In this document: piece after piece, positions 26,601 to 35,775 of the stretch
Numbering within the stretch: the stretch's first letter is position 1
How the letters are laid out: the number at the start of each line of letters is the position of its first letter
Source: Acidobacteriota bacterium
Lineage (GTDB): Bacteria > Acidobacteriota > Blastocatellia > Pyrinomonadales > Pyrinomonadaceae
Length of the DNA stretch: 64,000 nucleotides
Reading direction: 5' to 3'
Assembly: GCA_029781855.1 (NCBI GenBank)
Contig: JAKOVX010000130.1
Coordinates: forward strand, 47,197-111,196
Translations under genes and position numbers: made by a program
The notes under the pieces: generated by a model
Database searches by the model: none
What the model saw: only the letters and a program-made list of their open reading frames with translations
What the model was told of the DNA's origin: nothing

Positions 26601-27878
26601 GCTGTCGCTTGTGGGAAGAAGATCGGGGGTCGAAGGCGTAGACACCTGAGTGGCCGACGCGTCTGCTTCGAATGCTCCAATATCGACTGTAGCAATTCCG
26701 TCACCGTCACCGTCTTGAGGCCTCAACATTCCGCGTTCGTCAGTGCTGATACTTGGGTCAAGGCATCCGCCGGTTGCCGGGGTGCTAAGTACACAATTGT
26801 CACCCCTATCAATTGCCGGGCTGCCCGCGAGAAGGGCGTGGGTAAACAGGTAACCTCCATTTGGACCGAGTACGGGATCCAATTGCGGATCGATGTCTAG
26901 CTGGTTGCCAGTGAGAACCCCGGTAATTTGGGTAATGCCGGACGCACTGCCGATAATGTTATAACCTTCCGAAACGACCGGTCCGCTGATGTCAGAAATA
27001 AAAGTGCTCGTGCCGAGGGTGTTGTTCGCGATTATTGAGTTTCTGGTGTGAAGAACGGCGGAATTTAGCTGAGCTATTCCACCGCCGCCAGTTGTTCCGG
27101 AAGTTCCGGTGTTGAACGCGATCGTACTGTTGATCAACCACAACGGGCCAGTGGAATTCACGATGCCGCCTCCATAACTTACGGCGGAGTTTTGACTCAC
27201 TGTCGAATTGATGATCCGCAGCCGTGAGCTGACCGACAAATAGGCCCCCACGCCTCCACCCCAGGTTGCCGCCGTATTGTTATAAATCGCGCAGTTAATT
27301 ATCGACGCGTTACCATAGACGTAAACGCCACCACCCTGACTCTGGATGGACGCATTTCCTGTAATAATTGAATTCTTGAGTATCAGAAGGTCGACCCCGC
27401 CGGCAATGGATCCTCCTTTTACTAGGATCCCGCCACCAGCGCCGAAATAGTCGGTCCCTCCGATGCCGTTTCCATTAATAATTCGAACGCCGTCAATCAC
27501 TGCCCTTGCCAACCACTCGACTGAAATTACCCGGCTCTGATGATTTCCACTAATAGTCAGTAGACTGGCGCCCGGACCGTTAATGGTGAGCGATCTAGAA
27601 AAATTGGACGTCTCACCGTCCCATTTAATTTCAAGCATTCCCGAAGTCAGTTCAATCGTTTGTGGCGTACTGAACAAAGTCGCATCAAAGTCGATCGAAT
27701 CGTCCTGGTCGTTGAAATTAGAATCCAGAATCGCCTGCCGCAAACTGCCGGGCCCACTATCATTCGTGTTAGTGACGAGAAAGGTCGAAGCGAATGAAAC
27801 TGTAGAGCCGGCTCCAAGCAGCATCAATATCAGGACGACCCCGGTAGAAAGCCAACGTGAAAGAATGGGCTTTTTCAT
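22776..27878 (-). CDS. Secreted beta-helix/Ig-like/delta-60/CSLREA protein with C-terminal FG-GAP module (array member 3)
   Basis: A 1700-residue protein; ATG at 27878 preceded by GAGGA at a good distance. The signal peptide is VVLILMLLGAGSTVSFAS. Order of domains: right-handed beta-helix (about 30-400, opening with TNTNDSGPGSLRQAILDSN), Ig-like segments (about 410-615), some nine delta-60 repeats (about 625-990, e.g. QSDGKILVGGNF), a CSLREA motif (CNSDCSLREAIAAAN near 1005-1020) opening a second beta-helix (to about 1420), then the shared module (1423-1700) ending PVPNEFVR. It combines domain types otherwise found separately in neighbouring array genes. Beta-helix domains often bind or cleave polysaccharide, but no catalytic motif was recognised. 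Confidence 0.8.
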   Translation of the reverse strand: MKKPILSRWLSTGVVLILMLLGAGSTVSFASTFLVTNTNDSGPGSLRQAILDSNFNDQDDSIDFDATLFSTPQTIELTSGMLEIKWDGETSNFSRSLTINGPGASLLTISGNHQSRVISVEWLARAVIDGVRIINGNGIGGTDYFGAGGGILVKGGSIAGGVDLLILKNSIITGNASIQSQGGGVYVYGNASIINCAIYNNTAATWGGGVGAYLSVSSRLRIINSTVSQNSAVSYGGGIVNSTGPLWLINSTIAFNTGTSGTTGGGGIAQLNSAVLHTRNSIIANNTLGTSTFISDISGPVVSEGYNIIGSASGITQITGVLTGNQLDIDPQLDPVLGPNGGYLFTHALLAGSPAIDRGDNCVLSTPATGGCLDPSISTDERGMLRPQDGDGDGIATVDIGAFEADASATQVSTPSTPDLLPTSDSGTSNTDNITANSDLSFNIGGVEPGGNVELFRDGSPVASGPATTSSVVLTDLNITSNGPHEYTARQTVSGNISRQSEPIVVIFDNIRPTTTVNQSSSQTDPTYTQPINFDITVSESVVGFDSSDVSLAGSTAGVSNANLILTGNSTAYGLSVGNISSYGTVTANIQAGAFQDIAGNSNWASISNDNSVSFQSVPQVPVGGFRLQTISSPVTTVSIEADQKILIGGGFTSVNGQNRAGTARLLEDGSNDSLFQNPFFAGGEIRLITTQSDGKILVGGNFRTVNGQDHKNLVRLNSDGSLDSTFNPIVNKDVTSMSEQADHKLIIGGLFTTVDGQTHTSVARINTDGTLDSTFQDPALTDDTPGSETEVSSIVVQPDGNILIGGFFDKVSGSVRSLVARLNPDGSLDTSFQDPVISGGNGSSSIRRLMLQSDGKVLLTGNFAYVGGFARSCIGRLNADGSTDTTFQNPNISDNGLPILIRDSILQPNGSILIAGSFSSVGGQRRRKLARVYADGTLDPTFIDPNVMDGGFITIALQQDGKVIVAGDFTMVGGRPRSRLTRLMPDGSLDVPEPMTFIVTKVEDTNDGVCNSDCSLREAIAAANSSESTDTIVFDPTAFSGPRTISLSNGQLAVCNTGDLTINGPGADLLTLSGNHLSRIMRLFAGPVVTINQLKFSNGNAHTGDFSGCTAGNDLSVGGAAIENRADLTLNNVVISNNEVTGSGGGLANIYGTVRLNSSVVSGNTATFGFGGIVNIGIVDSGLGNLIVFNSRISDNSCLEPTGKGGGGIGNLDDGFITIDRSSVTNNTTVTYGGGIYSEKSTVSVLNSTIGANSSKDGGGIFADRGKVNISSSTIAFNTASQTGGGIGNNSFYGPAIIHVGNAILANNSSPSGPDLIGSVTSDGYNLIGNTADSQITGNTAGNILNTDPVLDPLLRNNGAISLSFALLDGSPAIDHGLSAPTVLSDQRGLRRPVDLVSVQNAPGGNASDMGAFEIQLGRAVFDFDGDGKTDLSIFRPNGATGSEWWYLKSSNGGNFATQFGSPMDKLVAADYTGDGKADIAFFRPSTGFWYILRSEDSSFYAFPFGASGDIPAPADFDGDGKADAAVFRPSSATWYIQNSGGGTTIQAFGAAGDVPVVGDYDGDGKADIAIFRPNGATGSEWWILRSTAGLIATQFGTPTDKTVPGDYTGDGKADIAIWRPSNGQWYILRSEDLSFYAFPFGSNGDIPVPGDYDGDGKADAAVFRPASATWFAQGSTSGTIIQQFGAAGDVPVPNEFVR

Positions 27879-28382
27879 ATAGATCCTCGTTTTGACCTCA
27901 GTAAAGAAAATATTACCGTAAAAGTGATGCTTATACTCCGGAATTTATCTAGATCCAGTGGAATAAGTCGTTAACTTCATCGAAATGATCCAAACGTGAG
28001 CTAGCTCTGCTTGGCCGACGACACGATGACGCATTTCACTTGCGAACCTTCACCAAAAGTAATTGAAAGCAATTAACTTTAAGTTGACCGCAACTGATAG
28101 CCGTCAACGTCGGTTCGGCTCCCACCAAAGGACCGGATTTTCGATTTTCGGGGTTAGCCTAGCTACGTCGAACTCAATCGACGGCGATATGCTGTGTTCC
28201 TAGGTCCACGAATCCCGTCTCCGCGTAATTCAAATATTAACAGCAATAGTGAAAACCGAACGTGACAGCTATCACAAGAAGTGCGATTGGTGCGGTCTGC
28301 GACTGCCCAACGCCGACTAATGGAACCTGACGGCGGCGTGTCGGGGGCCAATTGTTTTCTTCAGGCTTTTTGTTTCCGGCAT
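27879..28382. other. Intergenic region upstream of array member 3
   Basis: This 504-bp region has no supported gene. The half next to the gene at 28383 is the duplicate listed separately; the half next to 27878 should hold the promoter of the beta-helix gene. No promoter boxes were recognised. Confidence 0.5.
28109..28382. repeat. Intergenic duplicate (copy B) contiguous with module copy 4
   Basis: Partner of 22503-22775. Both copies end with CTTCAGGCTTTTTGTTTCC and a short stretch before the stop codon of the adjoining array gene. Confidence 0.8.
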
Positions 28383-29222
28383 CTAGCGCACAAACTCGTT
28401 TGGCACAGGGACATCGCTGGCTGAGCCGAACTGTTGGATGATCGTTCCGCCGGTCGACTTATTGACGAACCAAGTCGAGTTCGACGGCCTGAAGACGCCG
28501 GCATCGGTCTTGCCGTCGCCGTCATAGTCGCCGGGGACCGGGATGTCGCCATTTGATCCGAATGGGAACGCGTAGAACGAAGAGTCCTCGCTTCTTAGGA
28601 TGTACCACTCGCCGGTCGAAGGCCGCCAGAACGCTACGTCCGTCTTACCGTCCCCGGTGTAGTCGCCCGGCACCGTCTTATCTGTCGGTGTCCCGAACTG
28701 CGTCGCGTAGTTCCCGCCGTCCGAGCTCTTTAGATACCACCATTCCGAGCCAGTCGCTCCAGTCGGCCTGAAAATCGCGAGGTCCGCTTTGCCGTCACCG
28801 TCGTAGTCTCCCACCACTGGAACATCGCCAGCCGAACCGAATGTCTGAATGGTCGTCCCACCGCCCGAGTTCTGGATGAACCAGGTCGCCGTCGAAGGCC
28901 GGAAGACAGCAGCATCCGCTTTGCCGTCGCCGTCATAGTCGGCCGGAGCAGGAATATCGCCGCTCCCGCCGAACGGGAACGCATAGAACGAAGAGTCTTC
29001 GCTCCTCAGGATAAACCACTCGCCGGTCGACGGTCGCCAGAACGCGATGTCCGCCTTTCCGTCACCCGAGTAATCCGCCGCCACCAACTTATCCGTCGGC
29101 GAACCGAACTGCGTCGCGAAATTCCCACCGTCCGAGCTCTTCAGATACCACCATTCCGAACCCGCAGCTCCGTTCGGCCTGAAAATGGAAATGTCAGTTT
29201 TGCCATCGCCGTCGAAGTCGAA
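28383..29222 (-). repeat. C-terminal FG-GAP module copy 4 (halves homogenised)
   Basis: An 840-bp copy. Unlike the others, its second half carries the first-half wording (WWYLKSSDGGNYATQFG rather than WWILRSTAGLIATQFG), so the two halves resemble each other more closely here. Confidence 0.8.
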
Positions 29223-32200
29223 TGTTCCGCGTGCTCGGCCAAGATCGTTATGGAAAAGAAAGATATCAGTCGCTCCATTGGTGTCGCCGACATCAAGATT
29301 GCTTGCGTCGCTTTGAAATACGATCGATGTACCGTCTGCATTTATTGATGCAAAATTTGATCCAAGACTTGCGGTCGCCGTCCCAAACAAATTGACACTC
29401 ACAAGGGCCGTTCGTTGTGTCTGTGTATCACCCACAAAAACATCTGGAGCACCATTCGTGTCAGTAATAGTTACAAGATCCGTTGCGTAGCTCTGGAATA
29501 CGACGAATCGACCATCGGGCGACACCGCCTGAAGGGCAGAAAAATCATTTCCCGAATTTGAGTTCGATACGTTGTGGCTGACCAATCGGGTATTCTGATT
29601 CTGAAGATCCCTCAAATAGATATCTGGAAGCCCATTCGTATCCTGTGCGGCTGAAAGATCGTTGGCCCAGCTGGCGAAGGCAACAAACCTTCCATTTGGT
29701 GTGATCACCGCCTGGTCGGAGAGAGCATTCCCGGGAGCGGTGCCGGCGGAATTAATAGAGACCAATGATGCCGTATTGCTCTGTATATCGCGAACAAAGA
29801 CATCGGCCCTATTATTGTTATCAGTTTCGACTATGTCGTTTCCAAGTGACGAGAAGCAAACATATCGGCCATCAGAAGAAAAACTCGGTGTAAAAATGAT
29901 ATTGACCATTTGCGTTCCGGTTCGGTTAACGCTAACCGGGATGGTAGTGTCGTTTACGGTATCTCTGACAAAGGCGTTTTTGCCACCTGAATTGGGAATA
30001 TTCGTCAAATCCGTAGCATCACTTGAAAAAAGGACGAAACGTCCATCGTCAGTGACTGAGTTTGGGAGCCCATATGAGTCCCGGGATTGCGGGGAACTGC
30101 CGGAGACGTTGATCGAGACCATTTTCGTTATGCCCGCTTGCATGTCTCTAATGAAGATGTCCCGGCTAACACTTGTATCCGGCGTATTCGTCACATCGGT
30201 TGCGGCGCTGATGAATACGGCGTACCTGCCATCCGCTGAAATTGCCACCGGACTGGAGTTCCCCGAGGCGGACGCAGTACCGGCTGAATTCAAGCTTACA
30301 AGTGCCGTTGTACCGGCTTGCATGTCACGCAAGTACACATCGGAAAACGAGTTGTTATCGTTCGGAGCAAGATCCGTCGCGCCGCTTTCAAACAGGACAA
30401 ATCTACCATCCGGGGAAATGACCGGCGCCGTGGATCGGCCATTGCCAGACCCTGTTCCGGTCTGGTTTACTGAAACCAGCGACGTGACGTTTGCGCTCGT
30501 GTCGCGAACAAAAACGTCTGATATGCGGGCATTTGTATCATTAGCAACAAGATCATCGGCGGAGCTTGTAAATGCGACGAAATGTCCATTCGGTGTCATG
30601 ACGGATTGCTGGGAGCCATCGTCACCACTTCCGGTTCCAAACCGGTTGATAGAGATCAGTCTATTACTTCCCAGAGGATTCGAGTCGTCGTTTATGATCG
30701 TGCCTCGACCCTGACCGTCAGCAATGACCACGTTTGACGGTTCAGAAAGGTCAATATTGAAAAACTCGTCTGACTCGTAGTTCGTGTCGCCGTTGATCGG
30801 GACCGAGATCGTTTGAGACAATATGCTGGGCAGGAATGTTAGCGTTCCGGAAACGCTCTGGTAATCGCTGCCTGCGGTCGCGGTGCCGTCGCCGCTGGAA
30901 TAATTTACCGTAATTGTTCGCCCGCTTGTTGCCGATAGGCGCACCGTGAAAACCGCGTTGGTGATTCCGCTATTTCCTTCCTGAATCGAAACGTCGTTGA
31001 TCGTCATATTCGGGGGTGGATCGTTATCGATGATCGTCACTTGTGCTACCGAAGGTGTCCCGAGCGTGGCGCCTGGGGACTGGTTTGAGAGCGAAACGTT
31101 AAACGTCTCATCTGGTTCGTCGATCGCGTCATCGATTATCGTCACCGGGATCGTTTTACTAGATTCATTCGCCCCGAACGTCAGTGTGCCTGCGGCCGAC
31201 CGATAATCCTGATCCCCGGTGGCCGTTCCACCGCCTGTTGAGTAATCAACCGAAACTCCGCTCGCTGATCCGCCGCTTCGTGTCACGGTTAACGATGCGT
31301 TAGTGCCGCCTTCCGTCACGTTGTACGTCGCCGAACCGAACTGGATCGAACCAGCGATGTCGTCGTTAGTGATCGTAGCCGAACCAAGAGCATTCGAAAT
31401 TGTTGCTCCCACCGGATCACTGAGAATGACCGAAAAGTTCTCATCCGGTTCGATCGCGTAATCGCCGATCACAGGTACGGCTATATTCGCCACGGAAACT
31501 CGCGGGGCGATAGTCAATAAACCGCTCGTCCTCACGAAGTCCACATTGCTTGCTGCGGTGCCGCCAAGCGTGGAATAACTCACAACGATCGGTCTTTCAC
31601 TCGTCGCTGACACCGTTACCGGAAAATTGAAATTCGTCGTGCCTGTGTCGCCTTCGGCCTGCGTGACGTTGCCGATAGCGATAGATGGCGGCGTATCGTC
31701 GTCCGTAATCGTAAGACTAGAATGTGGATTCAAAAGAATGACATTCGTAGGATCTCCTAGAAAGACGTCCACAGTCTCATCATATTCGTACACCGCGTCA
31801 GAATTAACGTCGACAGTGAGGGTCTTTTCGGTCTCTCCGGGTTGAAATATAAAATAGCCCGACGTCGCCTGATAGTCCTGATTTCCGGTAGCCGTGTTCG
31901 AACGGGTAAAGTACTTGACCTTAACGACTCGTGAGCTTACTTCTGAAAGCGTTGCGGTAAACATAACGCTCGTGCTGCCGGAAACCGGCTCAGGTACGAC
32001 CACATCACTTCCCAACGAAATGCCTGGAAAGGTGTAAGCGACCGGAGCGAAACATACGTTCTTAAGAATGGCCGCGTTGTTTGAGTTGTAGTTCGGCGCC
32101 GCCAGGTCAGGTCTCCCGTCAAGGTCAAAATCCGCCACCACGACATTTTGAGGATTTTGTCCGCCAATATACTCGATGGCCGCCCCAAATCTACCGCTCC

Positions 32201-34430
32201 CGTCTCCGAATAGCACCGAGATCTTGTTTTGCCCAAGCACATTTTCCGACGGATCAGAAACTGCCAGATCAAGATGGTTGTCGCCATTGAGGTCCTGTAC
32301 CGCGATCCCGGAAGGACCGTATCCGGCAGGGAACTCGGTCGGTTCGGAGAATCCACCCACGCCGTTTCCCAACAGGATCGATACATCGCCGTTGGAATAA
32401 TCGTTTGCGACTGCAAGGTCAAGGATCGTGTCCTCATTGAAGTCGCCCGTCGTCAAAAAGTAGCCATTGAGCCCGGCTCGGTAATAAGTAGCGGTTCCTA
32501 GTGAACCGTTCGGCTGATTCAATAAGATAGCTACTCCATCGCTAGTCGTCGCAGCGACGTCAATTCGGCCATCACCATTAAAATCGCCTGTCGTGACGTG
32601 AAGTACCGGATGATCGAGGACAACGGTTTGCTTTAAAGTAAAAACGCCAGACGCATTTCCGTTAAATACTACGACTCGCCCAGTCGCTTCGGTACCCGCA
32701 AGCACGATATCCGGGATATTGTCGGTAGTTATCTTGGCGACGGATATCGAACGGAACTGGCGAGAACCTGTAGTACTTACCGGAGCGACCCCGGTAAAAG
32801 TTCCGTCACCGTTTCCGTAATAGGCATACATAGTTGCGTTGCCATTAGTATTTCCGGCATTTCCGGTCACCAGGTCGATCTTTCCGTCAAGGTTGAGATC
32901 AGCGGCAGCGATCACGTTCGGTGCGACCTGTTGGGTAACAAGGGCGGGCGGGCTAAAACCACCATTACCATCGCCGAGCAATATCGATATGTCCTTCGAT
33001 TGATGATCAACCACCGCTAGGTCCGGCTTTCCGTCACCATTGAAATCCCCTGTGGCCGACCATGACGGCTGAGTTCCACCCGTGGGAAAAACCGGAGCCC
33101 CGAATTTTCCTGTCCCGTCACCGCGCAAGATCACGACCTCGGCTTTGCCCAAACTGGCGATAGCGAGGTCTGGTTTTCCATCTACGTCAAAGTCGTCGAT
33201 CACGACCGAGACCGATGAAAACCCGGAAGCGAGGACGATCTCGTCGCCGAAAGTACCGTCACCGATGCCCAATCGGACAGATGACGATCCAGTGTAGGCA
33301 AATCCCGCAAACCCTCCACCCGAGGATACGAGATCCACTTTCCCATCGTGATTAACATCGGCCACGCCGATCTGCGTCGTCCGAACCACCGCATCGATCG
33401 GCGGCAGAATGTTAAATGTCCCGTCATTATTGCCCAGGAAAACCGACTGTTGACCAAAATTCGTGGTTACCGAAACTATGTCGAGCTTTCCATCACCGTT
33501 AAAGTCGCCAAGTTGAAGGTTCAAATTACCCTGTAATGTCGGAATACTGGTTCGCGGATCGAAGTTCCCGTCTCCATGGCCGGCGAAAAAAGAAAGATAA
33601 TTAGTGAAACCGCTGGATACGACCATATCCGGCTTGCTGTCGTTATTGAAGTCGCCTACGACCAGGCCGTATCCATTTCCACCCACCGGATAGTTGGTTA
33701 CGGGTCCGAATATGCCGTTGCCTCTGCCTAGGAAAACCGCAGCTGAATTTGCGCCTGATTGCGTGACCGCAATGTCTGGATTATCATCGCCGTCAAAGTC
33801 CGCGATGCGGATCGCTTGAGGAATACCCGTCAATTGGAGGGTATTTACGATGCTAAAGTTCCCATTTCGATCGCCTTGGAGGATAACAACCGTTCCGGCG
33901 TTCCCGCTGTTCGTTATTACGGCGAGATCGGTAATACCGTCGTCATTGAGATCAGTTTGATCGATCCCAACGGCCACCCCTCCAAACGAATACCAGTTTG
34001 GCGGTGAAAAATGTCCGTTTCCGTCTCCCAACATGACCGAGATGCCCTGGTCGCCTGCCGTCACCAGGTCTCGTAGGCCGTCGTAATTGAAGTCGCCGCT
34101 GACAACGAAATTTGACGGCGTGCCGGTCCGGAAGACCCTTCCGCCCTCAAATTCAGTGGACTGACAACTTCCAACTGGGGCTTGGCCACTAGAATTCTTA
34201 AAATCTACAGAAAATGGAAATACTTGCTCGGATCGAAGCAAATTCAGGTGTCTCTCCCGAACAGGGACGGCTTTTATACCATTGTTTTGTCCAAAAGGTA
34301 CATTTGGAAAGGTCGCAGCCGAACCAGGCTCTTCAGCCTTCACACTCGTTAGACTGGACTGGCCGAAAGTCACTGAAAAGAGGGAGATAAGGGAAATCAA
34401 TAAAAGAATTCGGTTGAATTTGGGAATCAT
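28383..34430 (-). CDS. Giant secreted FG-GAP/Calx-beta/PD40-like protein with C-terminal module (array member 4)
   Basis: A 2015-residue protein, the largest in the window, from the ATG at 34430 with GGAAG upstream; a TTG three codons earlier is an alternative. The signal peptide is ILLLISLISLFSVTFG. Domains: FG-GAP/VCBS repeats (about 70-800, pattern VGDFNNDSKPDMVVSS), about four Calx-beta domains (about 800-1250, e.g. GTATGDQDYRSAAGTLTF), which usually bind calcium, then about nine PD40/TolB-like repeats (about 1250-1735, e.g. ISPDGRFVLFESGATDL), and the shared module (1737-2015). The module is one residue longer than in the other copies. Probably an extended calcium-dependent surface protein; ligand unknown. 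Confidence 0.82.
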   Translation of the reverse strand: MIPKFNRILLLISLISLFSVTFGQSSLTSVKAEEPGSAATFPNVPFGQNNGIKAVPVRERHLNLLRSEQVFPFSVDFKNSSGQAPVGSCQSTEFEGGRVFRTGTPSNFVVSGDFNYDGLRDLVTAGDQGISVMLGDGNGHFSPPNWYSFGGVAVGIDQTDLNDDGITDLAVITNSGNAGTVVILQGDRNGNFSIVNTLQLTGIPQAIRIADFDGDDNPDIAVTQSGANSAAVFLGRGNGIFGPVTNYPVGGNGYGLVVGDFNNDSKPDMVVSSGFTNYLSFFAGHGDGNFDPRTSIPTLQGNLNLQLGDFNGDGKLDIVSVTTNFGQQSVFLGNNDGTFNILPPIDAVVRTTQIGVADVNHDGKVDLVSSGGGFAGFAYTGSSSVRLGIGDGTFGDEIVLASGFSSVSVVIDDFDVDGKPDLAIASLGKAEVVILRGDGTGKFGAPVFPTGGTQPSWSATGDFNGDGKPDLAVVDHQSKDISILLGDGNGGFSPPALVTQQVAPNVIAAADLNLDGKIDLVTGNAGNTNGNATMYAYYGNGDGTFTGVAPVSTTGSRQFRSISVAKITTDNIPDIVLAGTEATGRVVVFNGNASGVFTLKQTVVLDHPVLHVTTGDFNGDGRIDVAATTSDGVAILLNQPNGSLGTATYYRAGLNGYFLTTGDFNEDTILDLAVANDYSNGDVSILLGNGVGGFSEPTEFPAGYGPSGIAVQDLNGDNHLDLAVSDPSENVLGQNKISVLFGDGSGRFGAAIEYIGGQNPQNVVVADFDLDGRPDLAAPNYNSNNAAILKNVCFAPVAYTFPGISLGSDVVVPEPVSGSTSVMFTATLSEVSSRVVKVKYFTRSNTATGNQDYQATSGYFIFQPGETEKTLTVDVNSDAVYEYDETVDVFLGDPTNVILLNPHSSLTITDDDTPPSIAIGNVTQAEGDTGTTNFNFPVTVSATSERPIVVSYSTLGGTAASNVDFVRTSGLLTIAPRVSVANIAVPVIGDYAIEPDENFSVILSDPVGATISNALGSATITNDDIAGSIQFGSATYNVTEGGTNASLTVTRSGGSASGVSVDYSTGGGTATGDQDYRSAAGTLTFGANESSKTIPVTIIDDAIDEPDETFNVSLSNQSPGATLGTPSVAQVTIIDNDPPPNMTINDVSIQEGNSGITNAVFTVRLSATSGRTITVNYSSGDGTATAGSDYQSVSGTLTFLPSILSQTISVPINGDTNYESDEFFNIDLSEPSNVVIADGQGRGTIINDDSNPLGSNRLISINRFGTGSGDDGSQQSVMTPNGHFVAFTSSADDLVANDTNARISDVFVRDTSANVTSLVSVNQTGTGSGNGRSTAPVISPDGRFVLFESGATDLAPNDNNSFSDVYLRDMQAGTTALVSLNSAGTASASGNSSPVAISADGRYAVFISAATDVTNTPDTSVSRDIFIRDMQAGITKMVSINVSGSSPQSRDSYGLPNSVTDDGRFVLFSSDATDLTNIPNSGGKNAFVRDTVNDTTIPVSVNRTGTQMVNIIFTPSFSSDGRYVCFSSLGNDIVETDNNNRADVFVRDIQSNTASLVSINSAGTAPGNALSDQAVITPNGRFVAFASWANDLSAAQDTNGLPDIYLRDLQNQNTRLVSHNVSNSNSGNDFSALQAVSPDGRFVVFQSYATDLVTITDTNGAPDVFVGDTQTQRTALVSVNLFGTATASLGSNFASINADGTSIVFQSDASNLDVGDTNGATDIFLFHNDLGRARGTFDFDGDGKTDISIFRPNGAAGSEWWYLKSSDGGNFATQFGSPTDKLVAADYSGDGKADIAFWRPSTGEWFILRSEDSSFYAFPFGGSGDIPAPADYDGDGKADAAVFRPSTATWFIQNSGGGTTIQTFGSAGDVPVVGDYDGDGKADLAIFRPTGATGSEWWYLKSSDGGNYATQFGTPTDKTVPGDYTGDGKTDVAFWRPSTGEWYILRSEDSSFYAFPFGSNGDIPVPGDYDGDGKTDAGVFRPSNSTWFVNKSTGGTIIQQFGSASDVPVPNEFVR

Positions 34431-34938
34431 AATCTTCAACTTCCATTTTTTGAGGTTTGTATGTGCGCTCTGCTATTGCCGTCGCGCTTTTATTGGCGTG
34501 CTCCGCGATTACTCTAGTTTCGACAATATGAGGATTCGGCATCTGAACTGATAGAAGCCGGAAAAGAACATCGCCGAAAGATCGAGCATAACCTTGCCCC
34601 GGTCTGACAAGAGGCGAAGATCTATGAGGAGAGAGATTCACGAGTCTATTTCCTTGCAACAAGAAATTTGTAGATGAGACGAGTTTCGAACTAATATTCG
34701 AAAAAGTCAATCTGCATAGTCGGAACTGGCACAACACACAACCGTCCATATACCGGACATCGAATCGGAAATTCTCAGTTTGCGGTTTGGAAAAGTCGGA
34801 ACTTTTAAGTGGACGTGTTGCATCACCAAATGGCCGATTGAGGTCACTTTTCTGTCCAAGGAGAGCTTTCACATGTTAGTAGCCCGCACACATCGTTTTG
34901 CAAAATCTCTTTGCCCGATCAACTGCCTCGCGGTGCCA
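34431..34938. other. Intergenic region between array members 4 and 5
   Basis: A 508-bp region. No gene, hairpin or repeat could be supported. It should contain the promoter for the giant gene at 34430. Open frames in it lack ribosome-binding sites and family similarity. Confidence 0.4.
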
Positions 34939-35775
34939 TCACCTAACGAATTCGTTCGGCACAGGCACGTCGCCGGCGGAGCCGAATTGCTGGATGATCG
35001 TGCCTGCCGTCGAGCCCTGGGCGAACCAGGTTGAGCTTGACGGGCGGAAGACCGCGGCGTCGGTCTTGCCGTCGCCGTCGTAATCGCCGGGAACGGGAAT
35101 GTCGCCATTTGATCCGAACGGGAACGCGTAGAACGAGAGGTCCTCGCTCCTGAGGATGAACCACTGCCCGTTGGACGGCCGCCAGATCGCGATGTCAGTC
35201 TTGCCGTCTCCCGTGTAGTCACCCGGAACCGTCTTGTCGGTCGGAGTCCCGAACTGCGTCGCGATCAGACCGGCAGTGCTTCTGAGGATCCACCATTCGG
35301 AGCCTGTCGCACCGTTCGGACGGAAGATCGCAATGTCGGCTTTTCCGTCGCCGTCATAGTCACCCACCACCGGGACATCACCCGCCGCTCCGAACGCCTG
35401 GATGGTCGTCCCGCCGCCGGAGTTCTGTATGAACCACGTCGCAGTCGAAGGCCTGAAAACGGCAGCATCCGCCTTGCCGTCGCCGTCAAAGTCCGCCGGA
35501 GCCGGAATATCACCATTCGCTCCAAACGGGAACGCGTAGAACGAAGAGTCCTCGCTCCTCAAGATGTACCAGAACCCGGTACTCGGCCTGAAAAACGCGA
35601 TATCAGCCTTGCCGTCGCCCGTATAATCCGCCGCCACCAACTTGTCAGTCGGCGACCCGAACTGAGTCGCAAAATTCCCGCCATTCGACGACTTCAAATA
35701 CCACCACTCCGATCCCGTCGCCCCGTTCGGCCGGAAGATCGAGAGATCCGTCTTGCCGTCTCCGTCAAAGTCAAA
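34939..35775 (-). repeat. C-terminal FG-GAP module copy 5
   Basis: This 837-bp copy is very similar in DNA to copies 2, 3 and 7. It ends in PVPNEFVR. Confidence 0.85.

Noticed and set aside
29662..30714. 350-codon plus-strand open frame opposite the giant gene at 28383-34430
   Set aside because: It is antisense to Calx-beta and PD40-like coding sequence; composition is hydrophobic low-information and the sense frame has clear repeated domains and a signal peptide.
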